A stretch of DNA of 57,373 nt, from NCBI GenBank assembly GCA_949879765.1, contig CATLBQ010000009.1:1-57373 (forward strand), read 5' to 3'. Both the position numbers and the translations under genes were made by a program. The stretch comes from an uncultured Bacilli bacterium. Its GTDB lineage: Bacteria; Bacillota_I; Bacilli_A; ML615J-28; CAG-313. Under the pieces are notes generated by a model. The model was not told where the DNA came from, searched no databases, and saw only the letters and a list, made by a program, of their open reading frames with translations. Positions 26,331 to 35,437 of this stretch are shown piece after piece. Every line of letters starts with the position of its first letter. Position 1 is the stretch's first letter.

Positions 26331-27178
26331 AACGCCAAAAAACGCATATGAATGCACAAAGTAAATTATATATGGTAGGTGTACCCATTGGTAACTTTGA
26401 TGATATGACGTATCGTGCAGTGCAGACACTACAAATGGTAGATATGATTTATTGTGAAGATACAAGGGTGACTAAAAAACTATTGAACCATTTTGAGATT
26501 GACAAGCCTTTAAAAAGTTATCATACCTTTAATGAAAATGAAATAACCAGTCAATTGTTAGATTTGATTAAAGAAGGACAAAATATTGCGGTGGTAAGTG
26601 ATGCAGGGATGCCAATTATTAGTGATCCTGGATTTCTTGCTGTTCGTGAGGCCATTCAAAATGATGTGGATGTAGTGGTTATACCTGGTCCATCTGCTTT
26701 TGTTACCGCCTTAGTCGGTAGTGGAATTTCATCTCATCGTATCATTTTTACAGGATTTTTAAATAGTGGAGATCATAAAAGAAAAAAAGAATTAGAAAAG
26801 TTAAAGGATAAAGAAGAAACCCTTATTTTGTATGAATCTCCTCACCGCATTAAAGAAACACTAGAAATGCTTGTAGAATTGATGCCAACAAGACATATAT
26901 GCTTAGCTAGAGAATTAACCAAAACTTATGAGGAATATTTGCATGGCACGCCAATCGAAATATTAGAAGTCGTTGATGAGATAAAAGGTGAAATGGTTAT
27001 TGTCATTGAGGGGGCAACCAATAAAGAGATTAAATCCAAATGGATAGATGCTTCCCTTGGTGAACATATGGCACATTATATGACAGAAGGATATAGTGAA
27101 AAAGACGCAATGAAATTAGTTGCAAAAGATAGGGAAGTTCCAAAAAGTATCATCTATCAACAACTTAAAAAGAAATAA
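26324..27178 (+). CDS. rsmI: 16S rRNA (cytidine-1402 2'-O)-methyltransferase
   Basis: RsmI methylates C1402 at the decoding centre. The 284-residue protein has the SAM-binding GVPIGNFDDMTYRAV start, CEDTRVTKKLL, the SDAGMPIISDPG loop, IPGPSAFVTAL and YESPHRIKETL. The true start may be ATG 26324 or ATG 26348; the former is 24 bp upstream and overlaps trmN6, and neither ribosome site is strong. A terminator follows 4 bp after the stop. Confidence 0.94.
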   Translation: MLKRQKTHMNAQSKLYMVGVPIGNFDDMTYRAVQTLQMVDMIYCEDTRVTKKLLNHFEIDKPLKSYHTFNENEITSQLLDLIKEGQNIAVVSDAGMPIISDPGFLAVREAIQNDVDVVVIPGPSAFVTALVGSGISSHRIIFTGFLNSGDHKRKKELEKLKDKEETLILYESPHRIKETLEMLVELMPTRHICLARELTKTYEEYLHGTPIEILEVVDEIKGEMVIVIEGATNKEIKSKWIDASLGEHMAHYMTEGYSEKDAMKLVAKDREVPKSIIYQQLKKK

Positions 27179-27181
27179 TAC

Positions 27182-27217
27182 AAAACCTATTCAATGTTCA
27201 GCTGAATAGGTTTTTTT
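27182..27217 (+). terminator. Terminator of the tmk-rsmI operon
   Basis: AAAACCTATTCA (27182-27193) pairs over 12 bp with TGAATAGGTTTT (27203-27214), followed by T residues. Confidence 0.92.
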
Positions 27218-27455
27218 CATCCTAATCTTTTAAGATGTATGGTTGGTATATATATTCTTTTTGAATAAGGTTATTGTGAGAAGTATCGTATTCATAGAAT
27301 ATGAGCAAATAAAAGAATTAAAGATACTTAAAAAATAAAATATATATATCATGATGAAATTGTGAATAGGCTTAAATGAAGCAAAAATAGACTTTGTTTA
27401 AGTGAGTATATATAATTATTTTAGGATAGATGAGAACATAGACAAAATAGTAAAA
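27218..27455. other. Noncoding AT-rich spacer
   Basis: Between two converging terminators I see no open frame with a ribosome site, no repeat and no RNA-like fold. It consists of AT-rich sequence with runs of alternating TA. Confidence 0.6.
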
Positions 27456-27487
27456 TGAAAAACCAGTTTTGTATTTAAAACTGGTTT
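27456..27487 (-). terminator. Terminator of the murE transcript
   Basis: AAACCAGTTTT (27460-27470) and AAAACTGGTTT (27477-27487) form an 11-bp stem. Read on the minus strand it is followed by TTTTTC. Confidence 0.85.
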
Positions 27488-27490
27488 GAA

Positions 27491-28909
27491 TTAGAGTTTA
27501 ATGTCTAATAAGTAATCAAAGTCCGAGTAAGGAATAATCATATTATTTTCTTCAAAAAAGTTTTCTCTTCCTTTTCCTGTAACCAAAATGATATCGTCTT
27601 TTTTAGCAATTTTAAATGCATAAGTAAGGGCTTCACTACGATTCAAAATAATACGGTAATTTTGATGGGTTAAATCCGTGGTGCTAAGCATTTCTGATAT
27701 AATTTCATTGGGGTTTTCGCTTCTTGGATCCTCTGATGTAAAAATAACAAAGTCAGCATATTCCAAAGCAATACTGCCCATCAGCGGACGTTTGGTTTTG
27801 TCTTTATGACCTGCTGCCCCACAGACGAGAATGACTTGATTTTTGGTTTTTGTTCGCATCGCTTTTAATACATTTTTGAGCCCATTCGGTGTATGGGCAA
27901 AATCTATGTAAACATCAAATGGATATTTTACGGGAACTTTTTCCAGACGACCAGGGATAATAGGTAAATCAATTAAAAGTTCATAAAGTAAATGAACATC
28001 AATTCCTTCTTTTAGGGCAATAATAATAGGAGGTATAATATTATAGATATTATATTCTTCAGTTCGATTGACTCGAAGTTTTTCAAGCAAAATATCTTTT
28101 CCTTTTAAATCAAACACAGTATGGTTTTGGTAGTAATGAACATTGATTGCTTGATAGTCAGAAGGAGTAAATAAACTATAGTAAATAACATGATCATATT
28201 TATCAAAAAATTTAGCATAATGGTCATCTTTATTGACAATCATGATTCCATTTGGTTTTAATTGCTTGAATAGTTTCAGTTTGGTCAAAAAGTAGTTATG
28301 CATTGTTTTATGGGTATCTAAATGTTCATGGGATAAATTAGTGAAAATACCATAGTCAAATTGTAATCCCGTAATTCTTTGGTTTGCAATCCCTTGACTC
28401 GAGACTTCCATAGATACATAAGGAATTCCTTTTTCCTGAAATAAGTTTAATAAGCGATAGTTTTCAACAAGTGGTGGGGTGGTGAATAGATTATCTAGAA
28501 TTTGATTGTGATAGGTAATTCCATTTGTACCAATATTTGCACAAGATGAAATATGATTGAGTAGATAAGAAGTAAGAGTGGATACACTTGTTTTCCCATC
28601 TGTACCTGTTACACCAATCAGTTTCAAATGTTCATAAGGTTTACCATAAAAAATTTCAATCAAACGATAGAGTTCTTTTTCCAAATCATGAACTAAGATG
28701 ACTGGAATCGGTAGGTTTTGAATGACTTGGTCATATACGATAGCCGCTGCACCTTTGGTTACCGCTTCAATAAAAAATTCTTCTCCCACAAAGTTTTTTC
28801 CTTTAATGGGTAAAAATAAATGACCAGCCTGTACAAACCTTGAATCGGTTGATAAGCCTGTAATTTCAAGCTGAAAATTTGTTTCTGGATACAATTCATC
28901 TAATAACAC
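27491..28909 (-). CDS. murE: UDP-MurNAc-tripeptide synthetase MurE
   Basis: Adds the third residue to the peptidoglycan stem peptide. The GTG at 28909 is preferred, 5 nt after AGGTGAT, since the GTG at 28918 lies inside that site. This gives 472 residues: Walker A GTDGKTS (102-108), the substrate region SHEHLDTHKTM, and the acceptor motif EDPR (393-396) in TSEDPRSENP. DNPR marks diaminopimelate enzymes and DNPA-like forms mark lysine enzymes; this variant keeps the Arg but changes the first two residues, so the amino acid is not settled. Confidence 0.9.
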   Translation of the reverse strand: MLLDELYPETNFQLEITGLSTDSRFVQAGHLFLPIKGKNFVGEEFFIEAVTKGAAAIVYDQVIQNLPIPVILVHDLEKELYRLIEIFYGKPYEHLKLIGVTGTDGKTSVSTLTSYLLNHISSCANIGTNGITYHNQILDNLFTTPPLVENYRLLNLFQEKGIPYVSMEVSSQGIANQRITGLQFDYGIFTNLSHEHLDTHKTMHNYFLTKLKLFKQLKPNGIMIVNKDDHYAKFFDKYDHVIYYSLFTPSDYQAINVHYYQNHTVFDLKGKDILLEKLRVNRTEEYNIYNIIPPIIIALKEGIDVHLLYELLIDLPIIPGRLEKVPVKYPFDVYIDFAHTPNGLKNVLKAMRTKTKNQVILVCGAAGHKDKTKRPLMGSIALEYADFVIFTSEDPRSENPNEIISEMLSTTDLTHQNYRIILNRSEALTYAFKIAKKDDIILVTGKGRENFFEENNMIIPYSDFDYLLDIKL

Positions 28910-28963
28910 TACTATCACCTATCAATAGTATATGTGAAGAACAATAAAATTATGTATCCAATC

Positions 28964-30595
28964 TTAATCTATACAATAAGATATAGGTTTAAAGTTTTGA
29001 TAAATAATCATAAATAAACTAGATGGTGCCAAATTTTGATAAACAACGCCATAGCGATAGATATCTTCTAAAGGCACATGGGTTTGATTGGAAAGATAGG
29101 TGAATAGCATTTTACGATTATCTTTTGTAATGGTGTTTTCCCACCATCGTTTAGGTTTGGTTTTATGGGCTTCTAAGTAGTCTTGAATCAAAAGGAAATG
29201 AATCATAGGATAATCTTTTGATAAGTGATTTTTGCAATTATTATCAAAATGAATAAATATATCATACAATTGTTTTTGACGCATAGAAGTAGATAAGTTG
29301 AGGAAAAAATAATAAGGATTGGGAATAATTTTATTTTGAATCAGGTAAGCAAATGTTTTTTTCATTTTTCCTTTATTATAATAGATATCTAACATTTCTT
29401 CTACTAGATGAATTTCATCTATATCTTGACGACTCATATATTTATTTTGAATAATTTCATAAGGAGGATGAGAATCATAGATGTATTCATGTTCGTCGAT
29501 TTGATTCATGAGTTTGGTTCCCTTTAAAAATTTCAAGAAACCAAGTTGCAATTCTTTTGCACCATAGAAAAATACACGATTAAATGATGCAATAAAACGT
29601 TCTTTTGTTTCATAAGGAAGTCCCGCAATCAAGTCAACATGTAAATCTACTTGATGTGTGTCTTGGAGCGCTTTTAATTTTTGTTCTAATTGAACAATAT
29701 TTTGTCTTCTACATACAGCCAAGTTGACATCATCATGGGTAGATTGAATACCAATTTCAAACCGGAGAAATTTTCGTTTTAAACGTCCAATGCGTTCAAT
29801 AGCAAGAGGTGTTAATTTTTCTACCACAATTTCAAATTGAAATGTAGTACAGTCATTATATTGATCAATCAAGTCCAACAATTGAATCATATAATGCATA
29901 TTGGCATTGAAGGTTCGATCCAAAAATTTAACTGTTTTTACCTTTCTTTCCATTAGTTTTTTGACAATAGTCATCACTTTATCTAGTGGAAAAAAACGTA
30001 CATGATTGTCTAGTGACGCTGTGCAATAACTACATTGATAAGGACATCCTCTACCCGATTCCAAATAAACAATGCGATGTTCTAAATCTTTTACATCTAA
30101 TGTAGCCAGTTCAATTTTGGATAAATCAGGTACTTGAACGGGATTTTCAATATAGGTATGATTTTGAATATAACAAAGATTGGTCACGGATTCGATTGGC
30201 AATTGATGATCAAGATAAAGGCACAATTGATGAAAGGAAACTTCACCTTCTCCTTGAATGATGAAATCAATAAAAGGATACTTTTCCAAATAATAGCGAG
30301 CAGTAAAGCCTACTTCTGGTCCACCACACATGATATGTATTTTAGGAAAATTTCGTTTAACTAAAAAAGCAATATCTAGTACTTTTTCAATATTCCAAAG
30401 GTAACAACTGAATCCAATTAAATCGATTTGATAGGCTTGAATGTGTTTTTGGATATCCGCATAGATTGAGTTATTTTCTTCTTTTATGGTGTATTCTTGT
30501 ATGATACATGGCATAGTTGTGTTTTTCTGCAATTGATAGATGGCCACTGCAGGATGAATATATTTTGCGTTAATGCCAATGAGTAAAGATTGCAT
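28964..30595 (-). CDS. B12-binding-domain radical SAM protein, DUF4080 type
   Basis: The N-terminal part opens with MQSLLIGINAKYIHPAVAIY, typical of a cobalamin-binding Rossmann domain, with GFSCYLWNIEKVL and MCGGPEVGF further on. The radical SAM cluster motif CPYQCSYC follows in GRGCPYQCSYC. The C-terminal third matches the DUF4080 layout by architecture. The reaction is unknown. The ATG at 30595 is chosen, 6 nt after GAGGTG; upstream codons run into promoter sequence. 543 residues. The gap to murE downstream is 54 bp, so the two may be cotranscribed. Confidence 0.85.
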   Translation of the reverse strand: MQSLLIGINAKYIHPAVAIYQLQKNTTMPCIIQEYTIKEENNSIYADIQKHIQAYQIDLIGFSCYLWNIEKVLDIAFLVKRNFPKIHIMCGGPEVGFTARYYLEKYPFIDFIIQGEGEVSFHQLCLYLDHQLPIESVTNLCYIQNHTYIENPVQVPDLSKIELATLDVKDLEHRIVYLESGRGCPYQCSYCTASLDNHVRFFPLDKVMTIVKKLMERKVKTVKFLDRTFNANMHYMIQLLDLIDQYNDCTTFQFEIVVEKLTPLAIERIGRLKRKFLRFEIGIQSTHDDVNLAVCRRQNIVQLEQKLKALQDTHQVDLHVDLIAGLPYETKERFIASFNRVFFYGAKELQLGFLKFLKGTKLMNQIDEHEYIYDSHPPYEIIQNKYMSRQDIDEIHLVEEMLDIYYNKGKMKKTFAYLIQNKIIPNPYYFFLNLSTSMRQKQLYDIFIHFDNNCKNHLSKDYPMIHFLLIQDYLEAHKTKPKRWWENTITKDNRKMLFTYLSNQTHVPLEDIYRYGVVYQNLAPSSLFMIIYQNFKPISYCID

Positions 30596-30613
30596 TTTCA
30601 TCACCTCTAGAAT

Positions 30614-30622
30614 ATTATAGCA
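30614..30622 (-). promoter_or_regulatory. Minus-strand extended -10 promoter
   Basis: On the minus strand TGCTATAAT (30622-30614) is a perfect extended -10, 19 bp before the radical SAM start. No clear -35 element is present. Confidence 0.65.
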
Positions 30623-30651
30623 CAAAAAGTAAAAAATAGGGGTCGAAAGAT

Positions 30652-30679
30652 TTGAGAAAAAAATGATTTTCAGTATAAT
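30652..30679 (+). promoter_or_regulatory. Promoter of the membrane protein gene at 30705
   Basis: TTGAGA (30652-30657), a 16-bp spacer and TATAAT (30674-30679), divergent from the radical SAM promoter. Confidence 0.65.
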
Positions 30680-30704
30680 AAATAAAAGAAAGGGGTTTTT
30701 AAAA

Positions 30705-31496
30705 ATGATAAAGAAAATATGTTTTGGTATGACATTAGTCCTTGCAATTGCAATGTGTTTAGGTATGTTATTTTTCCCTATTTTAGAATTTGATCGTGAG
30801 GCCATTTACAAAAGTCATCAGACCTTAATAGATCGATATGTAGAAGAGTCTACGGAAGAAAATAAAACCAAAGAAGAATTAAAAGAAGCAGGTATCAATG
30901 AAATTATTTATGATACAAGTATTGCGCTTCAAATGTATTATAGTGCCACTGATGTTGTCTATGATGAAGACAATGGGGTAATTGGTTCTTTGAATGATAA
31001 TGAATCCATTATGTTTGATGTCTATCGTTTAAAAGATAAAGGTATCAAATATACAGATTTAGCCAATGGCGTCAAAAACCAAATCACTTATGATGTGAAA
31101 TTATATCGCGTGATTCAAAAATTATCACTATCTAATGCGGAAAAAAGAGCACTCTTTTTTGATAATTGGACAAATCCATTTCCGTTTTTATTGTTAGTAC
31201 TACTTTTGGCTTTTGAATTTGCTTGTGCATTTTTATTGATATTCCGTTCTGTAAAAGGAATCATGGAAAAAAGAAAAACGCGTTTGATGCGTATATCTAT
31301 TTTTGGCGCAGTCGTGAGTGTTGCTTTGCTTTGTATGCCCGCTATATTTCAGTCTAATGTGACAGAAATGAAAAATATCAATGACTATGTAGCTACATTT
31401 GCTATGATTGTCAAAGGAACTTCCATTTGCTGGTATGCTTGCATCGGCTTTTTAGTTTCAATTGGTCTGTCGGTTTTCACTAAAATCTTAAAATAG
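30705..31496 (+). CDS. Membrane protein of unknown function
   Basis: The ATG at 30705 follows AAAGGGG by 9-10 nt and gives 263 residues. The first hydrophobic segment (about 6-26) is followed by an exposed domain of about 125 residues, rich in Glu, Asp, Lys and Tyr, and then three membrane segments (about 152-177, 188-207 and 230-257). The middle is not cysteine-rich and shows no motif I can name. It stands alone with its own promoter between the radical SAM gene and nifJ, and no function can be inferred. Confidence 0.75.
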   Translation: MIKKICFGMTLVLAIAMCLGMLFFPILEFDREAIYKSHQTLIDRYVEESTEENKTKEELKEAGINEIIYDTSIALQMYYSATDVVYDEDNGVIGSLNDNESIMFDVYRLKDKGIKYTDLANGVKNQITYDVKLYRVIQKLSLSNAEKRALFFDNWTNPFPFLLLVLLLAFEFACAFLLIFRSVKGIMEKRKTRLMRISIFGAVVSVALLCMPAIFQSNVTEMKNINDYVATFAMIVKGTSICWYACIGFLVSIGLSVFTKILK

Positions 31497-31516
31497 TGAA
31501 AATCTATGTGTATTTG

Positions 31517-31545
31517 TTTACCAAATTGACGAAATGTGCTATAAT
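31517..31545 (+). promoter_or_regulatory. Promoter of nifJ
   Basis: TTTACC (31517-31522), a 17-bp spacer and TATAAT (31540-31545) preceded by TGC, an extended -10. It lies 41 bp before the start. Confidence 0.7.
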
Positions 31546-31586
31546 AAATGAGTATGAAAAATAGAAATAAATAGGAGGAGCAATTT

Positions 31587-34500
31587 ATGTCTAAAAAAGT
31601 TTTCCAATCTATGGATGGTAACCAAGCAGCAGCACATGCGGCATATGCGTTTACCGAAGTAGCTGGTATTTATCCAATTACACCGTCATCACCAATGGCT
31701 GAGTATGCGGAAGAATGGGCATCAAAAGGGAAAAAGAATTTATTTGGTATGCCTGTTAAAATTGTAGAAATGCAATCAGAAGCTGGTGCAGCAGGATCTG
31801 TTCATGGCTCACTACAAGCAGGTGCACTGACTACAACATTTACTGCGAGTCAAGGATTACTATTAAAAATTCCAAATATGTATAAAATCGCTGGTGAATT
31901 ACTACCAGGTGTAATTCATGTTTCAGCAAGAAGTTTGGCTGCACAAGCTTTATCTATTTTTGGTGATCACCAAGATGTTATGGCATGTCGTCAAACTGGA
32001 TTTGCAATGATGGCTACATCTTCTGTACAAGAAGTGATGGATTTAGCAGGTGTTGCCCATCTTGCGGCTATCAAAACAAGTGTACCATTTATGCACTTCT
32101 TTGATGGATTTAGAACTTCACATGAAATCCAAAAAGTAGAAGTGATGGATTATGAAGTATTTAACCAATTATTAGATAGAGATGCAGTGAAACGTTTCCG
32201 TGAAAGAGCATTAACATTTGAACATCCAGTAACAAGAGGATCTGCTCAAAACGATGACGTTTATTTCCAAACAAGAGAAGCACAAAATAAATTCTACAAT
32301 GAAGTTCCTGCTGTCGTTGCAGATTATATGGCAAAGATTAGTGAAGTAACAGGCAGAAATTATGCACCATTTGTTTATTATGGCGCAGAAGATGCAACAG
32401 ATGTTATTGTTGCTATGGGATCTGCTACTGAAACCATTAAACAAGTAGTGGATTATTTAAATGCAAAAGGAAAGAAAGTAGGATGCGTAACTGTTCATTT
32501 GTATCGTCCATTTGCCAAAGAGTATCTATTTAAAGTTCTTCCTCAAACTGTAAAACGTATAGCAGTACTTGATAGAACAAAAGAACCAGGATCACTTGGT
32601 GAACCACTATACTTAGATGTAAAAGCTGCTTTCTATGGGGTAAAGGGTGCTCCAGTTATTATCGGTGGTAGATATGGATTATCTAGTAAAGATACTACAC
32701 CTGCCCAAATGATTGCTGTATTTGATCACTTAAAGAAGAATGGCTTTGATGGCTTTACTGTAGGTATTGAAGATGATGTAACTCACTTAAGTATTCCAGT
32801 AGGTAAAGAAATCAAATTATTAGAAGATACCTCTGAACTTGTATTCTTTGGCCTTGGTAGTGATGGTACTGTTGGTGCAAATAAAAACACAATTAAAATT
32901 ATCGGTGATAATACAGATTTGTATGCACAAGCTTATTTTGCTTATGACTCTAAAAAATCAGGTGGTGTTACACGTTCACACTTACGTTTTGGTCCAAAAC
33001 CAATTACTGCACCTTATTTAGTAAGTCATGCCGATTTTGTAAGTTGTAGTTTAGAAGCATATGTTGAAAAATATGACATGTTAAGTTGTTTGAAAAATGG
33101 TGGAACATTCCTACTCAATACCGTTTATAACGCAAAAGAAATAGAAGCACATCTACCTAATTTCTTCAAAAAACAACTTGCTGAAAAACACGCTAAATTC
33201 TATATCATTGATGCAGTACATCTTGCTAGAGAAATTGGATTAGGTAATAGAACAAACACAATTTTACAATCTGCATTCTTTAAGTTAAATGAACAAATTA
33301 TGCCATATGAGACTGCACAAGATTTAATGAAAAAATATGCTGCAAAAACATATGGTAAAAAAGGTGAAGCGGTTGTTCAATTGAACTATCAAGCCATTGA
33401 TAAAGGCGCAGAAGGTTTAGTTGAAATTAAAGTAAAATCAGCGTGGAAGAATTTACCAATTGAAGAAAAAGTAGTAGATGAAAATCGTCCTCATTTTGTT
33501 AAAACAATTGCTGATCCTGTAAATCAAGTCAAAGGATATGATTTACCAGTATCTGCATTTAATGGTTATGAAGATGGTACTATGCCAAATGGTACAGCTG
33601 CATATGAAAAACGTGGTACTGCAAACTTTGTTCCTATGTGGATGCCTGAAAATTGTATTCAATGTAATCAATGTTCATTCGTATGTCCACATGCTGTTGT
33701 TCGTCCATTCTTAGTAACTGAAGAAGAAGCTGCTAATGCTCCTGAAGGAACACTATATTTAACCCCAACTGGAAAAGGCTTTGAAGGAATGAAATACTCT
33801 CTTCAAATTTCTACATTGGATTGTACTGGATGTGAAGTTTGTGTAAATACTTGTCCTGGTAAAAAAGGTGAAAAAGCTCTTAAGATGGTTCCAATTGCAG
33901 AAGCACTTGAAAAAGGCCAAGCAGTTGAGGCAAAATATTTCTTCAATGAAGTTTCTTATAAAGATAATCTTGTAGATAAGATGGCTAATCCTAAGAACAG
34001 CCAATTTGCACAACCTTTATTTGAATTCTCTGGTGCTTGTGGTGGATGTGGAGAAACTCCATATGTAAAACTTGTTACACAATTATTCGGCGATCATATG
34101 GTTGTAGCAAATGCAACAGGATGTTCATCTATTTATGGAGGTAGTTTCCCAGCAACACCATATACTACAAATAAAGAAGGTCATGGTCCTGCATGGGCAA
34201 ATTCATTATTCGAAGACAACGCTGAATTTGGTTTTGGTATGGTTGCAGCAAGTGTTGCACTACGTGATCAAATTGCAACACATATGGAACAAGCTTTAGA
34301 AGAATGTCCAGAATGTGAAACACGTGTTCGTGAATTGTTCCAATCATGGTTAGATAATAGAGAAGATTATAAAGTAACAAGAGAAGTAGCAAATGAACTT
34401 GTTCCGTTACTTGAAGGTAAAGAATGTGAACATGCAAAAGCAATTTATGACTTAAAAGATCATCTAGTAAAACGTTCGCAATGGATTTTTGGTGGTGATG

Positions 34501-35135
34501 GATGGGCTTATGATATCGGTTATGGTGGATTAGACCATGTTATTGCTAACCAAGAAGATGTCAATATTTTGGTATTAGATACAGAAGTATACTCTAATAC
34601 GGGTGGTCAATCTTCAAAATCTTCACCTACAGCTTCCATTGCTAAATTTACTGCTGCAGGTAAACATGGTAAGAAAAAAGACCTGGCCGCAATCGCTATG
34701 AGTTATGGTCATGTATATGTTGCTTATGTTTCACATGGTGCAAGCCAAGCACAATTGTTAAAAGCAATGAGAGAGGCTGAAAGCTATCATGGACCATCAA
34801 TTGTTATAGCATATTCTCCATGTATCAACCATGGTCTAAAACGTGGTATGGGTAAAGCGCAAGAACAAGCTAAACTTGCTGTAGAATGTGGTTATTGGAC
34901 ATTATTAAGATATGATCCACGTCTTGTAGCAGAAGGCAAGAATCCTCTTCAATTAGATTCAAAAGAACCAAATTGGGATTTATATGATGAATATTTGATG
35001 AGTGAAACTCGTTATGCTCAATTGAAAAACATCAATCCTGTTGAAGCAGAAAAATTACTTGCAAAGAATAAAGAAGAAGCACAAAGACGTTATAAGAGTT
35101 ATCAAAGATTCTTAAAAATGGATTTTGCTGAATAG
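31587..35135 (+). CDS. nifJ: Pyruvate:ferredoxin (flavodoxin) oxidoreductase
   Basis: Single-chain PFOR, 1182 residues: oxidises pyruvate with CoA to acetyl-CoA and CO2, reducing ferredoxin. In order: the pyruvate-binding domain with YPITPSSPMAEYAEEW, the Rossmann-type second domain, a ferredoxin domain with two 4Fe-4S motifs CIQCNQCSFVC (about 689-699) and CTGCEVCVNTC (about 746-756), then the thiamine pyrophosphate domain with CGGCGETP (about 818) and GDGWAYDIGYGGLDH. It has a good promoter and ribosome site (AGGAGG) and its own terminator. Its product, reduced ferredoxin, can feed the Rnf complex encoded next. Confidence 0.97.
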   Translation: MSKKVFQSMDGNQAAAHAAYAFTEVAGIYPITPSSPMAEYAEEWASKGKKNLFGMPVKIVEMQSEAGAAGSVHGSLQAGALTTTFTASQGLLLKIPNMYKIAGELLPGVIHVSARSLAAQALSIFGDHQDVMACRQTGFAMMATSSVQEVMDLAGVAHLAAIKTSVPFMHFFDGFRTSHEIQKVEVMDYEVFNQLLDRDAVKRFRERALTFEHPVTRGSAQNDDVYFQTREAQNKFYNEVPAVVADYMAKISEVTGRNYAPFVYYGAEDATDVIVAMGSATETIKQVVDYLNAKGKKVGCVTVHLYRPFAKEYLFKVLPQTVKRIAVLDRTKEPGSLGEPLYLDVKAAFYGVKGAPVIIGGRYGLSSKDTTPAQMIAVFDHLKKNGFDGFTVGIEDDVTHLSIPVGKEIKLLEDTSELVFFGLGSDGTVGANKNTIKIIGDNTDLYAQAYFAYDSKKSGGVTRSHLRFGPKPITAPYLVSHADFVSCSLEAYVEKYDMLSCLKNGGTFLLNTVYNAKEIEAHLPNFFKKQLAEKHAKFYIIDAVHLAREIGLGNRTNTILQSAFFKLNEQIMPYETAQDLMKKYAAKTYGKKGEAVVQLNYQAIDKGAEGLVEIKVKSAWKNLPIEEKVVDENRPHFVKTIADPVNQVKGYDLPVSAFNGYEDGTMPNGTAAYEKRGTANFVPMWMPENCIQCNQCSFVCPHAVVRPFLVTEEEAANAPEGTLYLTPTGKGFEGMKYSLQISTLDCTGCEVCVNTCPGKKGEKALKMVPIAEALEKGQAVEAKYFFNEVSYKDNLVDKMANPKNSQFAQPLFEFSGACGGCGETPYVKLVTQLFGDHMVVANATGCSSIYGGSFPATPYTTNKEGHGPAWANSLFEDNAEFGFGMVAASVALRDQIATHMEQALEECPECETRVRELFQSWLDNREDYKVTREVANELVPLLEGKECEHAKAIYDLKDHLVKRSQWIFGGDGWAYDIGYGGLDHVIANQEDVNILVLDTEVYSNTGGQSSKSSPTASIAKFTAAGKHGKKKDLAAIAMSYGHVYVAYVSHGASQAQLLKAMREAESYHGPSIVIAYSPCINHGLKRGMGKAQEQAKLAVECGYWTLLRYDPRLVAEGKNPLQLDSKEPNWDLYDEYLMSETRYAQLKNINPVEAEKLLAKNKEEAQRRYKSYQRFLKMDFAE

Positions 35136-35145
35136 GATAAAAAAG

Positions 35146-35174
35146 AAGTCACTTCAAATTTGAAGTGACTTTTG
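35146..35174 (+). terminator. Terminator of nifJ
   Basis: A perfect palindrome from 35146 to 35171 (arms AAGTCACTTCA and TGAAGTGACTT) followed by T residues. The 203 bp to the next promoter hold no gene that I can see. Confidence 0.9.
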
Positions 35175-35377
35175 TCCCCTTAAAAAGATATAAATGGTAT
35201 ACAATTTTTTGCATACTTTTTAAATCAATGGATAAAAAAGAAAAGAAGAAATAATTTTGCATCAATACAAATAAAATAATAAGAAATTATCGCTTATTAA
35301 AAAATAATTATGGTTCATAATAAAAGTAAAATATGTAAGTGTTTTCCTTGATTGAAATGCCTTATTTTGTAATACGT

Positions 35378-35406
35378 TTGACAAGGAAGATATTTCATAG
35401 TAAAAT
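35378..35406 (+). promoter_or_regulatory. Promoter of the rnf operon
   Basis: TTGACA (35378-35383), a 17-bp spacer and TAAAAT (35401-35406), 31 bp before rnfC. Confidence 0.8.
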
Positions 35407-35437
35407 GATAGATATAAAATAACAAAGGAGAAAGGTT

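Noticed and set aside
28910-28918. GTG at 28918 as the murE start
   Set aside because: It lies inside the ribosome site AGGTGAT, whereas GTG 28909 is spaced correctly.
31526-31531. TTGACG as a -35 element before nifJ
   Set aside because: It is only 8 bp from the TATAAT; the TTTACC at 31517 has the right 17-bp spacing.
35175-35377. A gene or RNA between nifJ and the rnf promoter
   Set aside because: No open frame with a ribosome site and no clear fold beyond the nifJ terminator were seen.
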